From the NCBI GenBank assembly GCA_023634235.1, contig JAMKCF010000009.1, positions 5,580,001 through 5,644,000 on the forward strand: a DNA stretch of 64,000 bases. The letters are read 5' to 3'. This stretch comes from Pisaster brevispinus (lineage: Eukaryota > Echinodermata > Asteroidea > Forcipulatida > Asteriidae). The notes under the pieces are model-generated. The model saw nothing but the letters and a program-made list of their open reading frames with translations. It made no database searches and was not told the DNA's origin. The first letter of the stretch is position 1; each line of letters starts with the position of its first letter. The position numbers and the translations under genes were made by a program. Positions 13,801 to 28,800 of this stretch are shown in pieces.

Positions 13801-16800
13801 GTACATATGCCTGATACCATGTAAAACATACATGTAATCTGTTTACTGGTGCAGTCCTCAGTCCAATAAACTAAACTAAACATGCTGTTGGAGGTTGATG
13901 GGTAAAGGGCGGTAAATTGCAAATGTTTCTTAAAGTAGCACCAGTGCAGAGTTCAAGTGTCAATAGGTGGCATCAGTAGAGGTGCCCGCTTCATTTGGTA
14001 GCATCAAAATCGATTTAGAAATTTTGGTTTGAATGCAAACATTTTGGAAGGAAATACAGTATACTACCCTCGCTCTATTATATGTTCTCAAATTGGAGTA
14101 AAATATTGTGGATAAGTCTCTGAAGTATGCTCCTTTTTTTCTGTGAATTATAAACTGTTTCATTTGATTGCTAAATGTGGTCGTTGCTTCAGCAGAATAA
14201 CTCCATTTGGTGAGAATATTACTGCGTAGGAGTGACCTCATTTACTACGACCCTGCAATGTTACTGGTATGTTCATGCATACATTGCCAGTGTTAAATAT
14301 AAAGGTCATGAGTCTGGATCAGCTCATGGTGTACATGTACATCACATTGGAAGGCAAGTAGGTCAAGTTTAAACAATCAGCCAGACAATGCACGATCAGT
14401 CGGTACTCATGCATACTGTTATTCGTGTACAGTATGTATGGGATGAGCCTTTCCAGACAACGTTTATGCATAACTCGGCAAATGTAGTTGGGGGCACTAA
14501 TTACCGAGCACAAATTATCTTAGTGTTACAAATACATATACATTTTTGAAAGATTTTTGAAAGTGGAGAATTATTTGTGAATTTAGTGCCACAGTTCTTT
14601 GTGATTCAATTTAATAAAGAACTTAATTTGTGTTTACCAGAAATGCAGAGGATGCCCTAAAAAATACAAACTATAAAACTGGTACAAAGTGGAACGAGCA
14701 AAAAATACAAACTGGTTTTCAATCACGAGAAAACCAATATCGACAATGTTTTAACAATTCATTGTTATAATATCAAAAGGAACATAGATTGCCTTTTCCA
14801 TATAAAAATGTCTTCTGAATCATGGTGCACAGTTCTAAGAAGTTCTGTCATTTCCTGTTCAAATTTGTGAGATGCTTCCCTAATGAATAAAGTGAAAATG
14901 ATGACCAAGTACATGTTCTTAGAAACCTGGAAAGAAACTGAATTAACAGACTCTTGCTGCATACGTTACATTGTTTGATCAAATGAAACCGACAGAAAAT
15001 TACAGTCAACAAAATGAAGAAGATATTCATGTAGTCATGTACCTGGAAATTTATGCAGAACTCTAGAATCAGAGGGGCTCTTTTCTTTGGATACTTGTTG
15101 TCATTGTGTGTCATGGGTGGCTAGTGCGTAAAGCACTCGACTCTCACCAATGTAGCCCTGGTTCAATTCCTGGCTTAGGCTATCGTGAGTAGAGTTGTGC
15201 GTTGGTTCTCTCCTCCTATGCCACAAGGGTTTCTCTGGAGGGCCCTCCAGTTTTCCCTTCCTCCGGAATTTGATCTCTGTCAGTGCTCTTTGGTCATATA
15301 TAGGTCGATGTGGCTTTCTGCCAAAGGCGCCGTTGCATTCGAGTGGCTGGAACATGTTGTAGCCGCATCTTTCGCAATTCAGCTTTTTACCTGACATTAA
15401 GGATGATTAGCCTCCCCAAATTATTATTCTTCAGACCTTGTGCTTCAGTTTTTTGTAGACCACCGGGCTAGTAAATTGTATGTTCTACTTACCCCCAGGA
15501 AGTTTTAGTTGCTCAGATTTTAAGAATGTATTGTCACAAATGTATCTGTCTGATGTATTAATAAATAAACATATTTTAATAAATGTACTATTTACATCTG
15601 AAAAAGGAAGAAACGTGAGCATTTTAATCAAGTAGGTTGCACAGTTTTTAGAAGCCCACGGGACAAGTAAAAAAGTGGTGTTTACTAGCCTGTAGTATTT
15701 TTTACTAGAAAATGTACGTCAAGCTTGTGTGTCAAGGGTACGCCCTATTATTATTGCTTGCACTGAGATGCGAACAGCAGTTGTCTTAATACAGACTGAA
15801 TTGGTGGATCTGGAGGTTGTTTTTTTTCAGGTGTCTGACCACTTGGTCACTCTCTTGTCAGTCGAGCTCAAGAACCTGAGAGACCCTTTGGATACTTTTT
15901 GTCATACTCACTTAGATTGAGACCAACGAGAGTCTGAATCGAAGATTGTTGAGTGCAAGAAGGGTTATTGCATGGTTATTGGAGCTCTATCCATTGTTGG
16001 AACATGAATACTCATGGGCGCCATTTCAGGAAGTCAATGTTTTGTTATAAATCATTGACAGCAATGGCCATTGTCTGCACTGATCTATTGTTGCTTCAAA
16101 AGAGCTACGTGCTGAAATGGCATCCATTGCCACACTACACACTTCAGCCTGAATTCCTCATCCAGCGCCTTCGGCACTCTATGATCTTTGGTCTGAATAC
16201 AGATTGATCCTGTGGATCTTTCTTCTCAGTCAAAAAAAGTGTCTGCCCACTTTGGTCTCACTTTTATTTGGTCAAGACCTGACTGGACCCTGCACAACTA
16301 AATGACACTAATCTCGCTTTACTTGACTGGGCATCAATGGAGCGGCGCAATAGAAATCTAGGCACTCAGTCACCTGGCCTTTGTAGCAGTGGCAGTACAA
16401 AGGGATCAGATACCATGACCAATTGAAGCCAATTATGTTATTAGTTAGTTTATGGTTAACTCAATTAAATTCTGCCATAACATTAGTTTCACACACTTCT
16501 TAAAGTGTCTCATACAGTACATTCATATTTTTAATTAATAATTTGAAGTACATTTATCTTCGAGACAGATTCTGCTCGGGCCAAAACATCAGGCCATTAA
16601 CTTTTAAAAAATTAAAATTAAAGTCATTAACACGATATACATACTCTATGTAGTTTTGCAATTGTTACAAGGTTTAAATGAGAGTAAGCAAATATTTATT
16701 CTCCCACTAATTTGCATTGAATAAAACACAAGTCAAGGTATAATCTAATACAAAGATCAAAAGATGAAATGTTCTCGAAAAGTTTTCTGAAGACTTTGCC

Positions 16801-19800
16801 ACTCAGACTGTAAGAACATACATTCCTCACCCAGAGGAAACTTTAAAGTACATTCACCCCAAAGCACTGCTGTTGGCATTTCAAAATAATTGTAATCCCA
16901 AGAAGAAGTTCGTTTCAACAAATTGACTTGTTCATTTATTTGTTTTCCCCCCAGCATGTTCCGCCAATACAGATTGTTGACCTCTGTCAGGATCTCAAGA
17001 ATGGTGTTGCCTTGTTGGCGTTGCTGGAAGTGTTGTCTGGAGAATCTCTGGTAAGACAGAATGTCTTCATTTTTAACATTGAAGTAGATTGTATAACATC
17101 TTTTTGTTAGTTTTGGTAGTGAATAATCCAAAGAACAAAAAACAATTTATGAAGTGAGAGAGCATCCTTATTAATGTTCACTTTAATCATTTCCTCCACC
17201 CTCGTCTATCTATTGAAGACTTCCAAACTTAGGTGTTATGCAAATGAAGTTGAATTTTCTTTTGAATGTTTCCATAGTAGCCCATCCCCCAGCAGCAATA
17301 AAGACTTCCAAGTAGCTGTCGTGCAGATAAAGTTGTTTAATTTTATTTAAATTTTGTAAATGTATAAATAATTTGTATGTGCAATTTTACAAGTGATTTT
17401 ACTTGTGATTATTATGGAACTCCAATTGCTTCAATGAATATGACTTGTGAGTTGTACAATTTATCCTTTTGGCCAACTTGTCAACGCTCTTTAACCCTTT
17501 AGAGACCATCGCGGCCAGTAACAACATGCACCATGTCTATAGCAGCCGCAAACGGCTGCAAGACCTACTTCCACTCGACCAAAAAGGTCAAAGCGAAGGT
17601 CATGACCTAAATGGACATTTTCCAATATTTCACATGTTAACAATAGTATCCATGTTTCTACAAAAAAATAAAAAATTCTGTTTTGTATACATATTTATTT
17701 TTTCAGACACTGTCACAAGACAATTGTTTCCTAAAATCAGTTGTCAAACCATGTCTGTGCGTATGGTGATGATTATACAGAATTGAGTGTCTCTACAGGG
17801 TTAGTATTCAAACCAGAAGTAACAGTAATAACAATAAGTACTAGTACTAATTGGTGTTCTTTTCCATATCAGCCTTGTGAGAAAGGAAGAAATCTGAAGA
17901 GAGTGCACTTCCTGAGCAATGTCAACACATGTCTGAGATTCCTTGAAGGAAAGAAGGTAAGAATCCTAGTCCTCTGAATTAATCCAACCTCATTCCCAGT
18001 GGTGTACGGTCTCGCTGCACCATTCCCCCCCCCCCCCCAGAATACCTTGCTCGATCATAACCCCCTGGAAGTGTGACTTTGAAATATCCAAATATATTGG
18101 ATATTTTAGTTAGTCCTGTGGTTGATTCATTCTGTCCTTTACCAAAGTTTCAAATTCATTTTTCCAATGGGAACTAATTGGAATTTTTCCAATGTTATGT
18201 ATTGGCACAAAACCAATTGGACCCGATTGGACCCAATTGGACTCAGTTGGATTCAGTTTGATTTTTTTCCTAACTAGACCCAATCAGATATTTTCAACTA
18301 CACCCCAAAATAGTTTTTACCCATTGGTCTGACAGCCCATTGGTCTGAAAGATTGATATCGATCATTGAACAATTGAGCAAAAAAAATAGTTTATACCCA
18401 TTGTGCTGACAGTCCAAAAACTTATGGGGATTATGAAGATAGTTTTTCCAACTGGACCCTGTTGGGAAACAAAATTTCCAATTGGAAAAATATTGGAAGT
18501 TGAAATTTCCAATTGGTAGAAACAAATTCCAACTAATTTCAATTCACTTAAATCTCCAATTGAATTTCCAATTGGACTGAGTTGGTCTAAGATTTTACTC
18601 CAATTGGAAATTCAGTATTCCAATATAAACCAACTCACACCAACTCATTACCAACTCAATCCAATTCTTTCCAACTGGATATCCAATTGGTATGAATTGG
18701 ACATTTTGGTAAGGGGTGTTAGAGACGTATGCAGAGCGCGCTACCAAAAGAGACATCAAGTCAATGGTCCCCTCTCATTCTTCTTTGAACCTGTGATGTC
18801 TAACTGTTTGACGTTTAAGGTGACCAAGTAAAAACATGATTCATTTAGAGTGGATTGCGTCAAAATATTGACACGCGTGTGCTAAGCAGCCTACAAATGA
18901 TTGAAAGTTTTTAACAAGTGTGCGTGCAGAGCAGTAATTATTTGGTAGCCAATCAGCGTTGTTATTCAGTGCCTCCCTCCCAGGGGTTAGTGATGAGAGG
19001 TATTGATATGGCACGCTGCCCATGGTAGCGAGGCTGGAATTAATCAGTTCCTGATTCACTTTTCATATTTCATCACAGCTAAAACTAGCTCGATTTCACG
19101 TTGGGATTTCCAGGAAACATCACTTTGTGCAAGACTGTCCCTCATTTGAATAATTATCATTTTAAGAAACAAAGACAAGTCTTTGAGTCTTTGTGATCCC
19201 CTCTCGCTGCAGTTGACCTAAATTATTTATTTATTTGTCTTTATACATCTAGATCAAGTTAGTTAACATCAATGCATCAGATATTGTTGATGGCAAACCA
19301 CCAATTGTTCTTGGACTTGTGTGGACAATCATCCTGTACTACCAGGTAAGAAGTCTTCTCTTTATCTATGTGACTGAAAATGTTGCGTTATAGACCTATA
19401 TCATATAGGATATCCATCTTGTAGATCTCCCATCTAAATTAGTGTCACCAATGCGAGGCTGGAAGGGCAATTAGTCTGGTGCATTTTGGTATAGATTTCA
19501 CTCAGTATGTATTGTTAATGTTGTACACAGGAGACTTGACAAAGATGGCGTCAGCATGATAAAGGTCTATTGTGTCTCATCCCACTGTAGGGACACGGAT
19601 TAATTTTTTTAATGTGAATGACAGTTTATCACTAAACAACCGCAGGATGGAATCAATTTGCAGTCTGCCTTATATTTGGACCGATTTAAGCCATTAATTT
19701 TTTGTCCTTCTTTTTAAAGTCTTAGAACTTGATGTTGAACTGCAAATGGCTTTGTGAAATTTGCTCCCTGCAAACAACAGTCATGCACACAATATACATG

Positions 19801-22800
19801 TTGTTCAAGAACAGGGCCTGGTTTCATACAGCTGCTCTAAGCACAAACATGAGCAAAGCATGAAGGAGCTGTGCTGACCAGACATAGGTTACCAGCCAAA
19901 ACACCATTCTATATGTACCATCTGTGATTGGTTTTCCTGCTTTTTTTTGCTCAGCAGAAATTTGTTAAGCAATATTTTCTGCTTAAAAGCAGCTCTGTGA
20001 AGTTGGGGGCCGAGGTCATATAGTCAACAATGTCCAGTATTAATACAATTAGGCCTATTAGTATTATACACAGTATGTCATATAATAGCATGCATTCAAT
20101 ACTGCAAAGTGTACATGCTCCTAGTACAGTATTGGATTGGTGAAAATAATTTTCTCTAAATTAAAACACTGAAGTTATATCAAGATTTATGTACCCCATT
20201 ATTTGTCAACTAAGGTTTCAAGTAGGGAGTCCTTTAATTAATAACATCAATAATTAAGCAGGTGGAAGATTGATCATAATTGATCTTAAGTATTTACATT
20301 TAATCTTTAATAACTCGAGTTAGGTGATTAATGACATTTTACAAAAGTCCAAAGTTTGATCAGGGAAAAACAACATCATCTTTTCCATCCCATTTGATGT
20401 TGAGTAGTGCAAAGTAATAACATTGTCTGACATTATACACATGTATTGAATTGCAACCCTTGAGGTGTGTTGGTTGTGATTGCAAGGGTATGAAGTATCT
20501 CAATTCCCATCTCTAACGGCTCATTGAATAGCCTGGTTTGCAAAAAATGCCCATTTGGACTGAAATTTGTAATTTGCAAGAGCCGCTTGAAATGTAAAAA
20601 GTGCAGTTTGGGTAATTAGTAGGTTGATGCTTTCTTAGGACAGGTTGGGTTAGCATTAACATTAGATTTCCAGCAAAATGCAAAAAAACCCAACCCCAAC
20701 CCAAAACCAAACCCACAGACACCCTGACAGAGCATGACTACTTTTGACAGTTATGGGTGGAGTTCTACTTTTACAAATGAGATAAACATAGCAATATATT
20801 AAATGTTAACTTTCAAATAAACTTTACAAGCTGCCAATGCTTCAAGGAACATGAACTATATAAACCTTTGACTGATCACAGCTTTGGCCATTTGTGTTCT
20901 AAAGTCAGTGGGAACGTATTTGTAATATTAAAAAAAAAACAATCACAAAAGGAAAAACAAAATCCCACATTTTTAAAGAAGTATCTAAAAGGATGAATAT
21001 AACTTCAGTTGAATACATGAAGGCTAGTTCCAAGGCTGCGTAGTCTTCATTGTCAACAATAATACCTTTTCACCAAAGAGTGGACATAATCACACATTTT
21101 TATGCATTAGAGTAATTTCTTTGAAAGGTAGGTTTCCATCTCTGAGCAGCCGTAGAAGAGGTGCCAGCTCACACAGCATGTGACTGTATTATTGCATGCT
21201 GGGATGCTATTCAGGCGATATTTTGATTCCAGTCTTGCATTTCTGGGCTATTTTTGGTCAGTTTTGCATTCGCTGTATCCAGCTGAGGCATTGATAGACA
21301 CTTCCACGAGATTGCTTCCTTTTACAAGCCCCGATTACTTCCTCCCAGTCTGAAGGGAAGAAATGAACATTTACCGGTGTTTTGTTAATGTAGTAGCGAG
21401 AACTAAATGCATGCGGCACTCAGTCACAAACCTGCATGCATTTTAAAAGATGTGTCAATGAAAGCTTTGTACTTGTTGCTTCAAAATAGCAAAAGAAAGC
21501 CCAAGTTGTATTCCTTTCATCCAATATTTCCCCGCTTCTGCTGAGAATAGTTTTAGTGAAAATGTTGAAAATATCTGTAGGAAAGTTTTGCTCTTCTCCA
21601 AAGAAAATTCACGGCTGCACCAGTGCCTAAGAATGTATAACTTGAAAACCCCCAAAATTTGTTATAGTTTTGATGCAAGATGACAATATTTGAAGGTTCG
21701 TTAGAAAAACCTTGTATGACTGGACTAAAAAGAAAAATATCATCGTACGTTTAATGTTTTGAAACCCATTAGTTGATTTGCACATTTTGGTTGAGTATGG
21801 TTTCCAGATATGAAGCTAATATCACTTTCGTTTGTTTTGTTGATGATTTGAAATTTGATAGATTTTATGGCCTAATATTTTACCTTGCTCTTGTACATGT
21901 GTGAATAATTGCCTAAAAATGCATGGCTTGCACGTTAGATGAAAGACCTGTTTGGTACGGGGGAGGGCTCCTGGTTTGGCCTTTATTCATCCATTGGGTC
22001 AAAGGTCGCAGTGCACATCTTCTGCGGCTGCAACACGTACCAACTGATGAGACTCCTAGAATTGTGGAACCCGACCCAGGTCAGCTATCCCATGGTGCCT
22101 TTGTTTTTATTCATTCATCTAGCTGCACGACTGCTTGGAATTGTTTATCATCCGGATCACAGCGCCCTCTATAGGGCGCAACTCTTTATCTCATACTCAC
22201 GGCTTTTCTTCATATCATATTGCAGTGCTGTTAGTTTTCACATTGGTGTGTGATTAATCATGAATTAGGTGTTTTGTGCAAAGTAATCAGTTTGGTTCTT
22301 AACACGCTGAAATACATTGGTGTAAATCAGCAGCTACCGTAAAATTAATAGGGGTTAAGCATTTTCATGAAATATGATGCAAAAATTTGAAAGGTGGCTT
22401 TGGTAAAAAATATATTAAGTCATAACATAAGACATGTATTAATTGCATACGGGACAAAGGCTTTTAATTTTGGTGTTTACCCTACACAGTAAGCACTGTA
22501 TACTGTTTGCTTTCCTCAGTCTCACGGAAGAAAAAACAAATCCCAAAGGCAACGTACGTGGGTGGGATTTGATGTTGGGTTCGAACCCCACCTGCTGCAT
22601 GTCAGGACTCAGGAAAGCACTAAGGAAAGAGTAGAGAGTGCTTACCACATATCGGTGCAGGGTAAAAGTCATAATAGTTCAAAACTGACAAATGTGTTGT
22701 ATCTATCTGATGGGAAACTTTATGTATTCAAACTTTTCTTTGCGCAGAACACTTTATGACAAATCCTTCTCCCCTTTAGAACCTGACAAAAACCATCCAG

Positions 22801-25800
22801 AATGTATGCTCCATTTAGATTTCTGCTGGTTTGGTGGTCAATTGTTATGGCTGAGAGAAACCATTGAAACCAATCATGATTGTAAACTAACATGGACAGT
22901 TTCTCCTGTGTGAAATTTTTGCAGATCAGACATGCAATGCTGGTGAGTGAACTAACTTAACTTTGCTTGGAAATGTTTGAAACAACATTTTTTTTGGTAT
23001 GCGCGGTGACAAAAACAAAACCCCAAAACAAAGAGCATGGTCTGAGGCAATCTGTATCATTTGAATGAAATTAATATTTCATTTTTGTTTGTGTGCTGGA
23101 AAACCTGACCGAAGCTCGAAGGTCTTTGTGGCGCTTTGCAATAATTCGTTTTGGATGGTAAATTCGTGAAAAGGGAAACTTGTGTGAAATCAAGTTTGAT
23201 TGTTTTTTTTTCCCTTCATGTATTGCTTCTTGTGTTTTCTGGTTGGTGCGTTGTTTTGTTGTTTTATGCATGTACAGTTTTATTTCATCGTCTCTCTGTC
23301 TTGGAGATGTCTACGATTTTTGAGAAAGATTTCTTTCCTCTATGGTATGGGGTAGCATGTTACATGTAGCTTATTGAAGTGTGCACGGTTCTTCTTGGGT
23401 TTGTCTTGATTTGTGATGCATCTGTGTATGGTGTGCACTGGAAGTGCAGGGGTCCTTGTACACTACTTGTTACAAACACACCATTATGAACCAAAATAAA
23501 AGTAATGTTTATTTATTGACCCCCTCGCACGACAAGCAGTGCACTTTCACGTGCCAATCCTGTTTGCCATTTTGGGAGTCAAAAAGTACACAAAGGAATC
23601 GACTCCCAAAGAGGTGGAAATGGTAGACACGCATTGTGCGGAGGTGCATTCCGCGTTGTGCAAGAGGTCAATGTGTAGATTTTTGAATTGAAAAAGAGCT
23701 GGATTGTGGTGATACAATGGGTTAATAATTACGTCAAATTTATAACAAGTTTTCAATTAGTTGCATTTCAGACAGTTGTTCATAATGGTTAAAACCAACA
23801 AGTAGTGTACACATTTCTTCCACCATATGATTATATATATTCCACACTTTGCTTTCTGCTTTTTGTACAGGTATATCTAAAGAGTAAATGATTAATAAAA
23901 AAGACACTCCAAATCAAATAATGAAGTACTTGCGTGTGGCTCAGGTGTAGTGGGGCAGATAGGGGAAATATTTTGGGAAATTGTGCCTTTGATGATGCAA
24001 GCATGTACTATGGTACACAGTCGGAGCATGAGAAAGATATTTGGCTATTATGGCCATTGCAGATGTGCCCATTGAAAAGTGTAGGTTGAATGACAAGCAA
24101 AACTCTCAAAATGGCTGCCAACATTTTCGAAATGGCTTATGAAGCTGCGATGGTCCTATGGCCAAATTTCTTTCTCATGATTTACTCTGACTGCGTGTCA
24201 GAAAAGCACAATCCCATTATCTTCCTGCCCTACTAGTAAAAAGAAAGAGAGAGAGAGAGAGATTCTGAATTGTACAACCTGTTTTCTGAAAGACAATTTT
24301 TGTTGACTTAAGATTCTGCCAATTCATCACTACTAGGAAGTGATTTAATGATACCAGTATAAAAATTGTATGTTCATGGTTATGTATAGACACAAAGTCT
24401 TGTTATGCAGTATGAAATCTGAATTATACAATAATGTTGAAAGCAATTTATGTGAGACTTTGCTATATTTGGTAGTTTAGAAACTACGGTCATTTACATA
24501 CACGTCATACATGCTTTTTTATATCGTTTTTATTAGATGAATAGACCTCATGCTGTATCATGACCAGCTCATTCTTGTTGAAAAAACCCCAAGCAGTTAA
24601 CAATTACCCTCGTATGTCTCAAAAAATTTCAAACAGAATCCTTCTTTTGCTTTGTTGCAATCATATTCAAAATCTTATTCTTACGATGTGTACTTAAATC
24701 TTCTAAATTTCCTGACTCACAACATCACTAGCTCAAAGATATTGTAGGCTTGGCTCCTCAGTCACATTCGCTTCTCTCTATGCTGCACCCATAGGGCACC
24801 TAACTGGGACTCCACGATTCCTTCCTCCATGGATATACACACTATTGACATCATGAGCACTGCACTTGCTGTAGCGTGCTTGGCCAACACCAGTAGATTT
24901 TACAGTAGATTTTACAGCAGATGTAACATGAATCCGTTACGTTTGCATAATATCATGTGGTTATTGGAGCGTGCACAATGTACATTATTCGTCGAGTGAG
25001 ATTAACATGCTCAACATATGCATGATACCAAAATCTGTGCTGTAACACTAAACACCATTGGATAAACAATTATTCCCCAATTAAAACTGTAATTTTTTTA
25101 ATGAAAAATCTCAAGCATTGATCAGCTTCATCTTCATACAATGATGGACGATTTGTCATCGCATTTTTTCTACCTCATCGAATTCTCAAACATTAGATGT
25201 GGAATCTGAAATTACATGCAGATCCCCACTGAACGAAATGCTTCATTGCTCAAACATATAATGGTAAATACATGTACTGTGAGAATACATACCAGGCAGA
25301 GGATGCCGTAGATTACACTCACAGGTTAGGAACGCCACCTAGGATATATTCAATTGAAGTTGTTTATATCTTGACCCAGATATGTGTTAGAAATAGAAGA
25401 GAGTTGGGTTAATTGTGGAAGAACGAAAGCACAGCCGAGACTTTCTGCACGTTTAGAAGGATAGTCATGTAAGAAGGCGGAGTAAGAAATATTACCGAGA
25501 CTTCACACACTGAGTGGTATTTTTCTGATCTACATGTACTTGGAAGGCTGCTGGAGAAGACGATGATGACTGTTCTTTGAAACAGTGCCATGTTTTGCCC
25601 CCCCCCCCTCCCCCCAAAAAAATAAATAAATAAAAAATGGAGGCCTAGGCCTCAGCATTTTTCTATTCGGAATCTTTAATTAACTATTTTTTCTCGAAAA
25701 TTTGCCCATCAGCCTCATATCGATTAAGACAACACTTTTTATTAATTAGTATTTAAGATAACTTAAATGGGCATAGGGATTTCACCAAGCTAGCATCAAT

Positions 25801-28800
25801 TATGGAGATTTTTAAGGAATTGTGATTTTGAATGGAGCACTGGACATTTTAACAAAATTCGGTAAAGTGTAGTGTGTTTGCAATTCTTAGGTTGTACTTG
25901 TACTGAAACCAGTAGGAACGGAGCTGCTTGTCTGTAATACTAGCATTAACATACATGATAATTATCAAACTTTTGAAAAAAATTCATACAACACAAATAA
26001 CGAAAAATATGCAGTAAGGGAACTACTGTCTAATGGCCATTGTCAAAACCATGGCTTGGGCTTGGGCTCCAGCTTGGGTTCTGCTCTCCTGTTTGAGGCC
26101 CCATAAGGAAAGCACACGTCTGTGCCTGGCCGTGGCTTCGAAAATGACCATTAAATGAGCGGCAAATGAGCGGCAATATTCACAATTAGTAATGTTCATC
26201 ACTATACATGCTGAAGCTTTAGAAAGTAAAACTGAAGTTTTTACTTGTGAATTTGTTGCTTTGTACAAGAAACACGTAAAATGTGCTGTTTTTCAACAAA
26301 ACTCGGGACAGATAAATTCAGGTGTACGTTTCCTCAATGAGATTTTCTTGTTAGGGTACTTCTAAAAAAACTTTTACATTGCTGATTCGGTTCGGCTGCA
26401 TTCAAAGTCATTTTTACCATTGGAGGTGTGCCTTTTTTATTACTTTGAAAACCAGAATGTTCATCGATACTGTCTTATGTCACAGTGGCAATAATCACAG
26501 ACCAAAACGTCTGCGTTCTCGATCAAACATGGCGTCATTTGTGTTTTGCAATACGCTATAAAAGATTAACTGTGTTCTCTGGGCACCTTGCCAAAGAAGC
26601 TACATGCAATCAGAAGGCTGTACTGCAGTAATGTTTGCTTGACCTCACGTGACACAGGCATGTTTGTCACTGCTGTTCTGACTGCTGTACATACATTATC
26701 CCTATGTCTGGGTTCATTTTCTTTTTTTTTAAGACGAGGCCAAAAAGATTTTGAAATATATATATATATATAGGTTTAATGACGGTTTTTACAAAATGAA
26801 TGTGATTGGGATGGTTTATCAATTTATCTATTGAAGCCACAGTGAAAAATTTGAGTGATAGTTAGTTACATCTTGAAGTCTATTATGAGGAAATTTGTTG
26901 GATGTTTTGGTTGCGTTTTATAAAAGGTGAATCCAAAAGGCTGCCCGTGGTATTTTTATCTGTCTCTCCTCCTTTAAAAAAAAACATTATTCCAACTTCA
27001 GAGAAAAACATCTAACCTAAAATAGGCCAAGTCATTATCAATGTTTGTGCAGGTAAGCTGACCCAATTAATTTTTTTTTCAACTATTAATAGCCTTAATT
27101 CGGTATCGGATCGGAGTAAACTGTGCCTGAAGGCAGATATTCTAGGTGTAGAAGTTGGAGCGTCGGAACTGAAAGTAAATAACACATGTTTGTATTGCTG
27201 GCCAGCTGTTGTAATGTAAAAAATGGTATTCCATGAATCACATTTATGATCCCTCAACTTTGTTATCCCAAAACCTGAAATATGAGCTCAGTAATGACAG
27301 TATTTACACCACTGTGCAGAGTTATTTTTTATTTGTCTTGGCAGGGACGAGTTGAGGGTGAGAGGTGGAGTTTGCCCCTGGGGCTCCATGCAGAACACCC
27401 TCAGACCTACAAGTAATTTATCGTTGTCTCTGTAGAACGTTTTTTTTTTAAAAGGTGACGTTGCTGTCTGAGTAACTACAATCTTGATCTAAGAAATCTA
27501 CTGACAGCTTTCAATGCATGTCAAATTCATTCCATCTGAACAGTTCCGTCCCCAGCAAGCATTGGTACACTAGTCCTTGCACTATGGATACACCAAACAC
27601 TAAAAACATTAAACATGGGGACACACCCTCTTAAAAACATGTTAGCAATTGATTTATCAGTTGTGCTCAGAGATAAATTATCATGCAAGTTTTTAGAATA
27701 GGACTATTGAGCAGGGGCGTTAGTGAATAGTGATGTGTTGGTAACCCATCCCCCAACTCCCCCTAAAACAAACCAACAACCCAAAACAAAACAAACTAAC
27801 AAATATCGGGAAAACAAATCTCCAACCCCTAAAACCCCACAAAATGAATAAAAATATCAAGTAATAAATCACAAAGAAAACTGACTGGGTAAATTTTCAA
27901 TAATTTTTCAATATTTTATCAATATCTTTGTTTGGGGAATTCAGTCACGCCCAAGTTGAAGATACAATCATGGAAGCAGCAGCCAGCAGAAGAGGGATCA
28001 CCTTAAGGGGGATGTGAACAAATAGGGAAACTTCCAACGTTAGGGCTAGTTAGCTCAGTTCATAGAGCGCCAGCACATTAATCCAAAGGTTGCAGGTTCA
28101 AATTCTGCTTTTGTAAATTTTACTTTGTTCAATCCAAAATGAAAAAACAACGACACACAACCCCAAAACACAAAGAAATATAGCAGGTTTAATAGTCTTC
28201 TTCTTTCTTTTATTGAAATTATTGAAAATGCTCGTATTTTTCCCTTTAAAAGATGTTTCGTGATAAACAACTGTCAGGGTAGTCCTACATGTATTTATTT
28301 ATGCAGACATGTGCAGGCAATCAATAGAAATGTGTAGGTGGGTAGACTGATGGTGGGTACTAATTTGCCTCGTAGAAACTGCAGCGAATATCTCATGAAA
28401 GGTCTTATTGTGAGTCACTTTTAAACAGATGTGTGGTGCTAAAGTACGTTGACCTAGATTTCTGCAACTAATTGGAGAATCTGACAATCTAGGGGGCAGT
28501 AGAGTCATCGGACCTTCTTAGATATTTATGTCCTCAAAGTTAAAAGGCAATCCCTCTCCTAGCTGCTGCATCCCAGATTGTATTGTGAACTTGGGTGTGG
28601 TCCCCAGCTGTATGGCTGTTAAAGGTTGTATGGCTTCTGACTGGCACCCCTGGCAAAGATATTGACGAAATAGGGAGACCGCCAACATTAGGGCTAGTTG
28701 ATTAGGAGTCGGGTAGAACGTCGGCATGTTAATCTGGAGGTTGCAGGTTCAAATCCAGATCTAGTCAATTTTTCTTTTTCAACCCAAAATTGCTGGAAAT

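Larger units (their letters stand above)
13223..16954 (+). other. Nesprin intron 2
   Basis: 3.7 kb. It contains a MITE (13401-13634), a short hairpin (13768-13798), a SINE (15116-15400) and a solo arm of the foldback family (16556-16606). The rest is unremarkable AT-rich sequence. Confidence 0.7.

Noticed and set aside
15116..15190. Candidate tRNA genes (also 28043, 42722 and 60074)
   Set aside because: A and B boxes are present, but no proper acceptor stems or anticodon arms are seen and each runs into a SINE body.
16757..17131. 124-codon minus-strand ORF overlapping the CH1 exon at 16955
   Set aside because: It overlaps a strongly conserved + strand exon antisense, and the peptide has no family resemblance.
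21939..22079. Nesprin cassette exon between CH1 and the linker
   Set aside because: Phase is compatible but the acceptor is weak and the hydrophobic peptide does not resemble any nesprin linker; kept only as an unexplained patch.
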